DNA of 64,000 nucleotides, from the NCBI RefSeq assembly GCF_020497125.1, contig NC_059074.1:195725415-195789414 (forward strand), read 5' to 3'. This DNA comes from Mauremys mutica (Eukaryota > Chordata > Testudines > Geoemydidae). The notes under the pieces are model-generated. The model saw only the letters and a list, made by a program, of their open reading frames with translations, was not told where the DNA came from and did no database searches. This document shows, piece after piece, positions 47,741-57,591 of the stretch; position 1 is the stretch's first letter, and the number at the start of each line of letters is the position of its first letter. The position numbers and the translations under genes are program-made.

Positions 47741-50720
47741 TTAGGGGATGGGACTGGGATTGGGACTACTGTGAGTCTGGAAGTGAAGGACTTCGGCAAA
47801 TGTAGGGTATGAGAGCTTTCTGGTACTTGAGCACTGTGCTGTGGTGCAGTGACAGTATTCACGTCCCCGGCCGCCCCTCCTCCTGATTATTTTCGGTGAG
47901 GGGGGTATGGGACTTTGTGGCACGGGAAGTGCGGTTGCAGATACACTGCAGGGTGTCTCTGTCCTCCTGCGGTCCTGCAGAACATCCACAAGGCGCCTGA
48001 GCGTGTCCGTTTGCTCCCTCACTAGTCCAAGCAGCGTTTCAGTCGCCTGCTTGTCTTCCTCACGCCACCTCTCCTCCCGTTCGCTGTGTGAGCGCTGGCA
48101 CAGAGAGACGGTCTCCCTCCACTGGCTCTGCTGGTCCGCCTCTGCTAGGTAGCAGCCCATACGTTCCTCGAACATCTTGTCCCTTGTCTTTTTCTTTCGC
48201 CGCCTAATCTTTGCCAGCCTCTGCGAGGGGGATGCTGTGGCAGGTCTGGAGACAGTGGAAGCTGTGAGATGGGAAACAGGGAGTGAATTCCTTGCAAAGA
48301 TACATTTTTGCGAACAATTAACTGAGTGTAGGCTGTCTCTGTGAATTCTGGGTTGAGACCCCTGTGCCTGCTGGGGCACAAATAATTTTCGCGGTGGATT
48401 CTGGGTAAATGTCGCCAGTCATTCCTTCCTCCGGGAAAGCAACGGCAGAGAATCATTTCAAGCCCGTTTTCCCAGAATTGCCCTGGCATACGCCATAGCG
48501 TGGCAACCATGGACACTGTTTTGCCTTTTGTGTATGTCACCGTATGTGTACTAGATGCCGCTGACAGAGGCGGTCCAGCAGCGCTACACAGCAGCATGCT
48601 TTTGCTTTTGCATGATAGCAGAGATGGTTACCAGCCATATTGTACCATCTACCATACCATAAATTGGTAATAAGATGGTAATAAGATGGGCATGGTTACC
48701 TGTCCTTTTGCACTGCACCATTTGGTGCTGTCATAAGTGCCCCTGGCCGAGCAGCCAGGGGCGCAAAAGCAAAAATTGGGAATGACTCCCTGAGACAATC
48801 CCTCCTTTTTGGTATCTAAAAATAGAATCAGTCCTGCCTAGATTATGGGCAAGTGTACTAGAGAACCACTGTATCATAGAACCAGAGAGCACAGCTGCTC
48901 TGTGTCAGATCCAGCAGAAATTATGAGCTGTATGCTATTCACAGGGGGTGCTCCTGCAACAACACCACCTGTTCATTCCGGCCTTCCCACAGCCTTCCTG
49001 GGCTACCATACCATTGTCCCACCACTTGTGTGATGAAGTAATAAAGAATGCAGGAATAAGACACAGTGACTTGTTTGTGAGAAATGAGTGGAAGGAAGCC
49101 TCCAGCTGCAATGATAGTCCAGGCAGGACATTAATTACTGTGGATGAAGGAGCCCATCATCCCTCTGCTAGTCCAGGGGCAATTCAATCTTTTCTTTACA
49201 CAGGAAGGGTGGGGGCTGATGGAGCTCAGCCCCCTGTTGCAATGATGAGGACGGTTACCAGCCATACTGCACCATCTACCATGAAAAATTAGGGCCAGGC
49301 GCCCTTGATTGACCTGACAGATGCTAGTACGCATGGTTACCAGTCCTTTTGCACTGCCCCATGTGCCAATAGGCTGATGATGAGGACGGATACCAGTCGT
49401 TTTGTACCATCAGCCATCCATAGCGTGGGGGGAGCAAGGATGTTGGTGTTGAGTGCTGCACCATCGCGTCTATCTGCAGCATTCAGTAAAGATAGGGTGA
49501 CATGTAAAAGAGTCAACAGAGGATTGTTTTCACTTCTGGTGGTGGGTGGGGTGTGTGCGCAAATTGCCGAACTATGCCCTGACCCACCGCAGACACTGTG
49601 TTTGACCCTAGAAGCATTTGGAGCTCATCCAAGAATGCAAATACTTTTCGGAGACAGCAGGAACTGTGGGATACCTTGCGTCCTCATTCCCCCCTCCCTC
49701 CATGAGCGTCCATTATATTCTTTGGCTTTCCGTTACGCTCGTCACGCAGCTGCATGCTGAGTCTGTGCTATGCCGTCTGTCCGTAGATTTTTTAAAAATA
49801 CTTTGGACCAGGCGTAAAATTACAGTAATTACCCTAATTAGATGCAGGAGTCTCCGAGCGAGATCACCCTGAGGACGGTCACTGAAGGAGATAGAGAGCG
49901 CATGCTGCGTGAAAGCTAGCACGAACCAGGGCCCGATGCAGCTGTGCTCGGGGAGGCAGTGCTCCCTGAGTACCTCATGAAAGCCTTGCGCGGAAAAGTG
50001 TGCTACCACGGAGCACCCAATAAGGCAGCTCTCCCCAGGAACCTCCTGCTGATGCTTTTCGATTAACGCAAGGAGAGCTTCGTGGAGATCTCCAAGGATG
50101 ATTTCTGTTCTATCCCCATATATAGAGAGCCCTCCTTTTCACACACTTAAGATTCCTGTTATATTAAGAATAAAAGTTAACATGGTTAAAGCACTTACCG
50201 ACTGCTCCTTCCCCTGATTCAGGATCCGGGTTCATGGCCGGGGAGGGTTGGTAGGGGATCTCCGTGACGGTGATGAATAGATCCTGGCTGTCGGGGAAAC
50301 CAGTGTTGTAAGCGCTCTCGCCTGCCTCGTCCTCCACAAACCCTTCCTCATCTTCCCTGTCCGCGAACATCGCCGAGGAACTGTCCGTCGACACTGTCCC
50401 ATCATCAGAGTCCATGCTCACTGGTGGGGCAGTGGTGGCAGGCTCCGTAGCGTCCATTTGCCGCTTTGATTTTTTGGTAGCCTTGTCTGGGGTCCTTTAT
50501 TTTCACGCGGCACTGCGTTGCATCCCGGCTGTATCCTCTGTCTGTATCATGGCTTTGGAGACCTTCTCGTAGGTCTTTGCATTCCGTGTTTTGGAGCGCA
50601 GCTCCGAAAGCACAGACTCCTCGCCCCACACACCGATCAGATCAAAGAGTTCCCAGTCAGTCTATGCTGGGTCCCTCTTTCTATTCACAGATAACATGAA
50701 CTCCTCTGCTGGAGAGCTCT
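47741..50720 (-). pseudogene. Harbinger Myb/SANT-like gene, two exons, broken
   Basis: The second protein of Harbinger elements binds DNA through a Myb/SANT trihelix and helps bring the transposase to the ends (family knowledge). Exon 1 (minus, about 50720-50199) encodes the trihelix in pieces: WELFDLIGVWGEESVLSELR and NAKTYEKVSKAM in one frame, then DRGYSRDATQCRVKIK and GYQKIKAANGRYGA in another, then an acidic linker (VSMDSDDGTVSTD...FPDSQDLFITVTEIP). A stop precedes the trihelix and frameshifts split it. The donor GTAAGT follows 50199. Exon 2 (48261-47741) begins after ATCTCACAG and joins in phase (GAV-A-STVSRPATASPSQR); it carries a basic RRRKKKTRDKMFEERM motif and a coiled-coil-like charged region. 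A minus-strand AATAAA lies just downstream (47721-47726). Confidence 0.8.
48262..50198 (-). other. Intron of the Harbinger Myb gene
   Basis: This 1.94-kb segment between the two Myb exons holds several spaced copies of a motif like ggttaccagccatactgcac (near 48623, 48693, 49249, 49333 and 49388), plus a segment around 48900-49290 with an open + strand frame of unknown meaning. No known domain was recognised. Confidence 0.55.
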
Positions 50721-50904
50721 GCATCGTGGCAGGTGCTGCGGAGCTCGCCCCGATGTCCAGCCAGGACGTCAGATTCAAAGTGCCCAGACAGGAAAATGAA
50801 TTCAAATTTTCCCGGGTCATTTCCTGTGTGGCTGATCAGAGAATCCAAGCTCCGACTGCTGTCCAGAGCGTCAACAGAGTGGTGCACTGTGGGATAGCTC
50901 CCGG

Positions 50905-51114
50905 AGCTACTAAGTTCGATTTGCATCCACACCTAGCCTAATTCGAGCTAGCCATGTCGAATTTAGCGTTACTCCACCTGTCGGGGTGGAGTACCGAATT
51001 CGAACTAAAGAGCCCTCTAGTTCGAATTAAATGGCTTCCTGGTGTGGACGGTTGAGCGGTTAGTTCGAATTAACGCTGCTAAATTCGAATTAAAGTCCTA
51101 GTGTAGACCAGGCC
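50905..51114. repeat. Right subterminal TTCGAA cluster of Harbinger
   Basis: TTCGA-containing motifs occur about every 15-40 bp: near 50915, 50942, 50958, 50997-51004, 51020-51025, 51064-51069 and 51083-51089. They mirror those at the left end, next to the terminal inverted repeat. Confidence 0.7.
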
Positions 51115-51117
51115 TTT

Positions 51118-51651
51118 AAGAGATACTGAAAAAACAAAAAAGGTGTTATTTTATTCTCTTTAATGAACAAAGCCTTTCAAATGGTCTGGAAACATCAGGC
51201 ATGGCTTACCGGGTTCTCCAGGCCACTTGCTGGTCATTGACATCTGGCTATACCTGTTTTCCAGCTTTCTTGCTTCTTTGCTCTTGTATGCCTGTGCAAA
51301 CTACATCCACAACTGCATCTGAGAAAGCTTAGTGAGATATGGTTTTCTGCAGCTTGTCTCTGCTCTTCTCCACTGGAAGAAGATTCGCTCCTTGCCATCC
51401 TTTGTGTCTTTGACTGCAATTCTTAGGGTCAGTTTTCTCTTTCCTCCTGGTATGTTTTTCTTAAAATTAGGGTTGGGTGACAATTTTGGAATATCTATGA
51501 TCATCTTAAAATAAATTTAGTTTCCTTTTTCCTTTAAATGTAAAAAACTGACAATATATTATCTTAGTAGATTTCAGAGATATTTTAGAAATATACTGTT
51601 TCATGGCTGAAACCATCAGCTCTGACCAGACATCTGAGGTTTTAGGGTAAC
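51118..51651. other. Intron, nothing assigned
   Basis: No recognisable feature between the Harbinger and the short retroposed repeat. Confidence 0.4.
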
Positions 51652-51663
51652 AGTTTTAAATGT

Positions 51664-51776
51664 TTTAAATAGCCCACGAAAGCTTATGCTCACATAAATG
51701 TGTTAGTCTCTAAGGTGTCACAAGGACTCCTGTTCTTTTTGCGGATACAGACTAACACGGCTGCTACTCTGAAACT
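51664..51776 (+). mobile_element. Short retroposed repeat, 113 bp
   Basis: It contains cccacgaaagcttatgctca, gtctctaaggtgtcacaagg and agactaacacggctgctact, a repeat I recall as abundant in turtle and other vertebrate genomes but cannot assign to a named class. A perfect 12-bp duplication, AGTTTTAAATGT, flanks it (51652-51663, 51777-51788). That size points to LINE-driven target-primed insertion rather than a DNA transposon. Confidence 0.82.
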
Positions 51777-51788
51777 AGTTTTAAATGT

Positions 51789-52119
51789 ACATACTATTTG
51801 GCCCTGGTACTCAAACCAGGCACATAGCTGAGAATATTAGCCATAGTGCATATAGGCTGTAGGCAGCCACATTGATATGATCAGCTGGCTAGTCAATGAT
51901 AATCTAGAACGCTATTTTCTGGAGAATTCTGGGCATGTGCAGAAGTATAGACCTGGGATTGGGGATGCATTATAACTTCAACCTCTAGAGAACAAGAATT
52001 GTACATAACTCATCTTCTTTTAGAGTGGGGAGCATGCTGGTCAGTTTATTTCATTATGATAGGTATGTTAACTCTGATTTTCAGCAATTCTTATCTGTAA
52101 TTGAAAGATGCACTGATGT
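51789..52119. other. Intron, nothing assigned
   Basis: No feature recognised. Confidence 0.4.
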
Positions 52120-53220
52120 TGGTGTCTGTAAAAAGATAGCTGGCCCTTTAAATGAAATCAGGCCCCGCTCTTCTGTTCCAGTCCAGGTGAGTGCTAGTTT
52201 GGGATAATGAGGAGTGCAGGGCTGCCCCTGGGAGTTACAAATAAGAGACAGGCCAAAGTAAAGGGAGAGTGCAGAACCCTGAGAGTGAGGTCTGATCTAC
52301 ACTGAAAAGTTATATCAGCATTGCTAGGTCAGTCAGAGGTGTGGGAAAAAAAAACACACCTCGACCCACATAGCTATGTCAACATAATCCCCAGTGTAGA
52401 CGCAGCTGTGTGGATGGAAGAGGGCTTCTGCTGACACAGATAACTTTGTTTGGGAGTTGGTTATTCCCACACTGACAGCAAACCCCCTTCTGTCTGCACT
52501 ATGGGGCTGTGCCGGTATAGTGTCTGTAGTTCAGATGTACCCAGAGAAAGAGAGAGCCCGAATGAGTGCTCAGAACGAGAGCAGCGCTGGGCTCAGAGCT
52601 TCAGGGAAGGGATGACCCTGAAGGAGGGAGCGGTAACAGTTCCCTAGTGAGCAGTGGCGCCAGATCCGGCTGGTGAAAGCAGAAAACAGGGTGAGTCACC
52701 TCCAGAGAGGGCTGGAAAGGGAGATGCCTGCTGACTCTCTGAGCCAGACAGCTGAAGCCCGAGGGTCAGAGAGGACTGACGGCTGGAGACTGGATGACCC
52801 TGATGATGTCTCCAACCAGGAACTAGAGCCAAGCCTGAGAATGAACCAGGGCAGAAAATACCCCAGCAAGAAGGGCTGGGAGGAGGCATGGTGAGAGATG
52901 CTAGAGCCATACCTGAGAGCCTGAGCGCAGTGAGAAGTGCCGGAGCTGTACTTGGTGTGTTGACAGACTGTTGGGACTTGAAGATTAAATGTAGTGTTTG
53001 GTCTATGCTGGGGAATTCTGGATTATGGTTGTGTGACTTTTGTAATAAATTAACCCCACAAAGGAATATTTATATTTGGAAAGCTTGCACAGAGTTACTG
53101 TGGGCTCTGGAAGAGGGAAATAGAGGAAGGGGCTGCATGAAGGGTCACCCTGAGGACACAAGCGGGCATCCTGGAGACAGCCACTCTTTCATATTGTCTC
53201 ACAAGGTCACATTCTTCTCT
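52120..53220 (+). mobile_element. LTR retroelement remnant (probable solo LTR/leader)
   Basis: The block is moderately GC-rich and unlike its flanks. It has an AATAAA signal at about 53044 inside tttgtaataaattaacccca, followed by ctctggaagagggaaataga, which I recall from turtle LTR elements. No boundary duplication or coding region was found, and a MITE sits within it at 52289-52542. Weak to moderate call. Confidence 0.42.
52289..52542. mobile_element. Harbinger-type MITE, about 254 bp
   Basis: The left end GGTCTGATCTACACTG and the right end reversed GGTACATCTGAACTACAG resemble each other and the TCTACACT ends of Harbinger elements. The interior gttatatcagcattgctagg and ccagtgtagacgcagctgtg also fit a known turtle MITE (memory). 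No clean 3-bp duplication was seen. Confidence 0.6.
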
Positions 53221-53477
53221 ATAATTAAATACTGAAGAAATGCCTCAAGTAGGGGATTTTGCTGAGCTGGAGGTAACTTTTATGCGTGACACCTAATGGG
53301 GAAGCTCTGACTGTTTACTGTAGGATCATAGAAGATCCCATAGCACTTTCGTTCTCATAGTGTTAGAACTTGATCCCAACTTCCTTTAAACTCAATGGAT
53401 CCCAAACTCATAATATCCTAGTATAATTCTAACCCCAATATTTATATGCTGGCCTACCAAAAAAATTGCTTTGAAGT

Positions 53478-56400
53478 TACATAAGAACTGTTATACCTAA
53501 TCAGACCCATGGCTCATCTGGTTCAGTATCCCATCTCTTGCAGGAGTCATCACACGAGTCTTCAGAGGAAGGTGCAAGAACCCGGCTGTAGGCAGATACA
53601 GGATAATCTTCCCACCACATTATGTTTCATTGTAATCTCCAATAATTTTAGAGGTTGCCTTAAGCCCTGAAACGCAAGGTTTAATTTCTCTTCCAAAATC
53701 TTTGTGAGCATTAGCTATTCTAAACGCCGGATATTCTTTTTATCTATATAAATGTCCAATCCCTTTTTGAAATTTGCTAAATTCTTGGCTCCAATGACAT
53801 CCTGTGGCAATGAGTTCCACAGTCTAATTCCACATTTTATGAAAAGTATTTCCTTTATCAGTTTTGAATTTGCCACCTTCCAATTTCACTGAATATCACC
53901 TTTGTTCTTACTTTATGAGAACAGATGTTCTCAGGCTACCTTCTCTATAGCATTTGTTGTTTTATATATTTTTATCATGTCCCCGCTTAGTTGTCTCCTT
54001 TCTAAGGTAAACCACCCCAGTCTTTTTAATTTCTCTTCATTAGTTTTTCCATAACCATGCTTGCCTCCCTTCTCTGAACCTCCTGCAATTGTACAATATC
54101 CTTTTTGAAATGGTGCACAGAGTATTCCCGATGAGACTGCACCACTGATTTACATAAAGGCACTATTGTATTTTACTCATTGTTCTCAATCCTTATGCAT
54201 CCTCTCATTTTGTTTGTTTTTCTAACCAGAGCTGCACACTGAACAGAGGTCCTCATTGAGCTATCTGTGATTCCCAGTTCTCTTTTCTGAGTTGATACAC
54301 TTAATTTAGAACCTTGTAAAGTATATGAATAACTTATATATTTTTCCTTCCAATGTTCATTACTCTGCATTCATGACATTGAATTTCATTTGTCATCATG
54401 TTGCCTATTCACTCAGCTTGGTTAGGTCCCTCTGAAGTTCTTCACAGTCCTTTTTGTTCTTCACTAACCAAAATAATTGTGTCATCTACAAATTTTGCTA
54501 CCTCACTGCTCACCCGCCTTTCCAGATCATTAATAAATATATTAAACATGGCACAGTGAGGATGCTTGAAGCATCCCACTGTAAACCTTTTTCCATGATA
54601 AACATTGACCATTCTTCTTCTTTTGTATGTAAATAGCAACATTAACAAATTAATGGAAAGATTTGAAATACATTTGAGGACTTTAGGAGATGCAGAGTGC
54701 ATGTGTGCAATACCTTCTGGAAATGAAAAAATGTTCACAATGTGTTTGATGGTTTGGAGGTCTCTACATTCACACTATGGCAAATCCTTGATTCTCCATT
54801 TGTGCATCAGGTGCATGCATCTTCCATGTCATGTCCAAATATAGTTGGTGGCCATCCCACTGTCTTCAGCACAGCAAGAAACCAGACAGTTCGATGGTGG
54901 GATCATCTATGAGGTGGTGGTTGTTTACATCAGAACCTGCCCATTGCATCCACCAGGTGTGTTATGGATTGAAGTTGGCTTCTCCAACCACCCAGAATGG
55001 TTGGTGGGACTTAGAGCGAAGGTGAGGAGGGTGAATAAGGTTGTCATGGCGCAGGAGCTTTTGGTTACCAAGAGCTTTCTTGTACTCACACAATGTAGCC
55101 ATCTCTCACCGGATGGTTTAGGAGGGATGTTAGCAAGGACTGGAACCAAGGCAGTGGGGAGGACTTCAGGCTGCCAGTTACAAGTCTTATAGCTGGATAT
55201 CAGTGAGACCCATGTGTGAGCTTCTTTCCCAAACAGGTGCACAGTACTCGCCTGTGGAATAAACTAAACCCGTGTTGCCATTCGTAGCATTTGAGCATCA
55301 CAAACCCAGCTAGATCCTGCTAGCTTTTGGGATGATATTGGTGCAACACTTCATTTTATGACTCAGCTGCTTCAGATGTTGTTGATAGGTAAGGCTGCAA
55401 TCGAGGGTGACTCCTAGATAGCAGGGGTTCGGTTTGTGAGTGATTGCCTTGCCATAGAAGTTTACATTCAGCATCTTCTTCACTTTGGAATTGCTGAGAT
55501 GGAAAGCTGATGATGCTGTTTTTAATGGGTTGGGTTTGAGCATCCAGTACCTAAAGTTGTTTTCCAGCCTCTTGACCATTTAATCCTACTCTTTGCTTTC
55601 TGTCTCCTACCTGGTTTTTGATCCATGACAGTACTTCCTTCTGACTCCATGACTAGGTAGCTTCTTTAATAACTTCTTGTGGGGGGACCTTGTCAAAGAC
55701 CTTTTGAAAGTCTAAATAAATAGTTACTGGTTCTCCTTTATCCACTGTTCTATTGACATGTTCAAAGAACTCTAATATATTAGAGAGACATGATTTTCCT
55801 CTGCAGACACTGTGTTGGTTAGACCCTATCATCTCATGATCATTTAGGCAGTTATTATTTTCTTTTTAATTATCATTTCAATCAACTGACCGCGTACAGA
55901 TGTATGGCTTCCAGGACTGTAATCTCCCATATCACCTCTATAGTCATTTAAAAATACAGATACAGCATCTACTACTCTCCAATCTTCTGGAACAATGGGT
56001 GTTTTATTGAGAGACTGCCTATTTTTGTAAGCAGCTCAGCCACTTCACATTTAAGCTCCTTCAGAACGTCTGGATTTGTACCATCTTGTCCTGGTGATGT
56101 ACTTCTTGTTAAATTACTGGTTTGTTCCAGCACCTCCTCTTCAGACACTGCAGTTTGGTTCAACATCATAGAGGGAGGTAAAGTACCTGCAGGCTTCCTG
56201 CTTCCAATATACTTTTTTAAAAAAAGTCTTATTGTTTGTTTTTGTACTTTTAGCTATTTGCTCTTCAAAATCCATTTAGTCCCTTCTATTTTCCCTCTTA
56301 TATATTGGCTGCTCTCATCTGTGCCCCTGTTTACTGGCTTCACTAGGGTCAGAGTTCCAAACTTGGAAGGATTTCTGTTTGGTTCACACAGCCTCTTGAA

Positions 56401-56850
56401 CCTCGCCATTGGCTTGCTCTTTACCTTTCTGATTCCCTCTTTGTTTGGTGGAATACATGCCTTCTGAGTCTCTATTGCTGTTTTTAAGTAATATCTATGC
56501 CACATGTAAGGATTTTATTTCCTTTATTTTTGATTTTAGGGGCTTTTTGACTAGCCATCTTATTTGATTGAGTTCTCCCTTTCTAAAGTTTATCGTCACT
56601 GTGTAACCTCTTGGTTCTTTACCTCCTCCTAGGATGACGATGAACCTAATTACCGGTATATTGTGGTCACTATTACTTAGTAGCTGAGCAACTGTTGCTT
56701 CTTGAATTAACTCCTCTGTGTTACTTAAAACTAAGCTGAGAATAGCCTTTCCTCCTGTGTGCTCTAGAACTAGCTGGTCCAAGAAGCACTCACTTAAGTT
56801 GTCAAGAAACTTTCTCTAAACTTTACGCTATTCTTTGCTTTCTGTCTTCT
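53478..56850 (-). mobile_element. Old L3-like CR1 LINE, interrupted
   Basis: Minus-strand frames give the endonuclease C-terminus (56495-56782: LSNTEELIQEATVAQLLSNSDHNIPV), the linker (55972-56169: STSPGQDGTNPDVLKELK), reverse transcriptase pieces (54442-54738: NIFINDLERRVSSEVAKFVDDT, a changed FADD box), and the C-terminal region (54173-54370: SMRTSVQCAALVRKTNKMRG). The 3' end is near 53478. Stops and frameshifts are frequent, and the divergence suggests an older copy than the CR1 at 37.4-40 kb. A second LINE is inserted at 54614-55571. Confidence 0.85.
54614..55571 (-). mobile_element. 5'-truncated LINE nested in the CR1, 958 bp
   Basis: The insert is flanked by a 9-bp duplication, TTGACCATT (54605-54613, 55572-55580), and the CR1 text continues across it. 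The minus frame at 55310-55579 reads NNFRYWMLKPNPLKTASSAF, then HLSNSKVKKMLNVNFYGKAI and PCYLGVTLDCSLTYQQHLKQ, the thumb part of a jockey/I-group-like reverse transcriptase. The rest is probably its C-terminal domain and 3' region, now broken. The clade is inference. Confidence 0.75.
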
Positions 56851-57115
56851 CTAAGAATACCTCCTTACCTGGCAGAGACATTGTGAAAATTCATTTTATT
56901 AACATATGTGAGGAGTCCAGGTACTATGGTGATGAGCACCATATAAAAACCTATAAATAATTTAAAATAAACAAATAATATAAACTGTTATGTAGAGTTG
57001 CTATGCCGGTAAGTATATGCCACATTCCCCGCCCCATACATGGATGCATTTCACTGTTGGGTTTTCTGCACCATGTAAAGCATATTGAGGCTAGATATGT
57101 TTAGATAAAAGGTTA
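56851..57115. other. Intron, nothing assigned
   Basis: Short AT-rich stretch before the TA-flanked MITE. Confidence 0.4.
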
Positions 57116-57235
57116 GGGTGACCAGATGTTCCAATTTTATAGGGACAGTCCCGATTTTTGGATCTTTTTCTCACATAGGCACCTATTACTCCCCACCTCC
57201 TGTCCCAATTTTTGACACTTGCTATCTGGCCAGCC
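57116..57235. mobile_element. TA-flanked MITE, 120 bp
   Basis: The left end GGGTGACCAGATG and the right end reversed GGCTGGCCAGATAG form an imperfect inverted repeat with TA on both sides (57114-57115, 57236-57237). The interior tatagggacagtcccgattt is familiar from turtle genomes (memory). It lies about 170 bp left of WDPCP exon e. Confidence 0.72.
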
Positions 57236-57402
57236 TATAAAAGGTGCTGTACAAATGCACTATATAATATTTAAACATAAAACTCATTTACTCGTTAAAA
57301 CCTGAATTAATAAGGAACAATATTTGTAACTGCTGAAAAATAGAGAATTATTTTTCTACAATGTTATGGTGCTATCCTTGGCTTTAATATTTCCTATGAC
57401 AG

Positions 57403-57591
57403 GTGTCATCACAAGAGGACGGCTGGGCCCTGTGGAAATCATCCACCAGTATGTTCGTTATGATGAGATATATGAGGCGATTAGTGTCCTGAGCAGCATG
57501 AACTGGGACACTATGGGTCATCAGTGTTACATAAGCATGAGTGCCATTGTAAATCACCTTCTTAGACAAAAGCTGACGCCAGAGAGAGAAG
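57403..57591 (+). CDS. WDPCP: WDPCP internal exon e
   Basis: Fifth WDPCP exon, 189 nt. The acceptor is ttcctatgacag. The first two bases complete the Gly codon left open by the previous exon, then VITRGRLGPVEIIHQYVRYD leads to EIYEAISVLSSMNWDTMGHQ and HLLRQKLTPERE. This begins the alpha-helical C-terminal half of the protein (family knowledge). I place the donor after GAAG at gtcaga because only that choice joins in frame with the next exon (GAA, then split G/CA = Ala). GTCAGA is a weak donor hexamer compared with gtaagt. The intron to its left is about 21.7 kb and carries most of the large transposons in this window. Confidence 0.93.

Larger units (their letters stand above)
46252..51114. 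mobile_element. PIF/Harbinger DNA transposon, 4863 bp
   Basis: Both ends are present: GGCCTTGTCTACACTACAAG on the left, and the right end reversed reads GGCCTGGTCTACACTAGGAC. A 3-bp TTT duplication flanks them (46249-46251, 51115-51117), the size expected for Harbinger. Inside are the two genes typical of this superfamily, a DDE transposase (+ strand) and a Myb/SANT-like protein (minus strand), arranged tail to tail. Both are broken. Subterminal regions carry many TTCGAA motifs. Its full length with two genes is unusual among the otherwise tiny DNA elements of the window. Confidence 0.92.

Noticed and set aside
48948..49292. Open + strand frame inside the Harbinger, considered as a third gene
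   Set aside because: No domain, opposite strand to the Myb gene and located in its intron; recorded under the intron instead.
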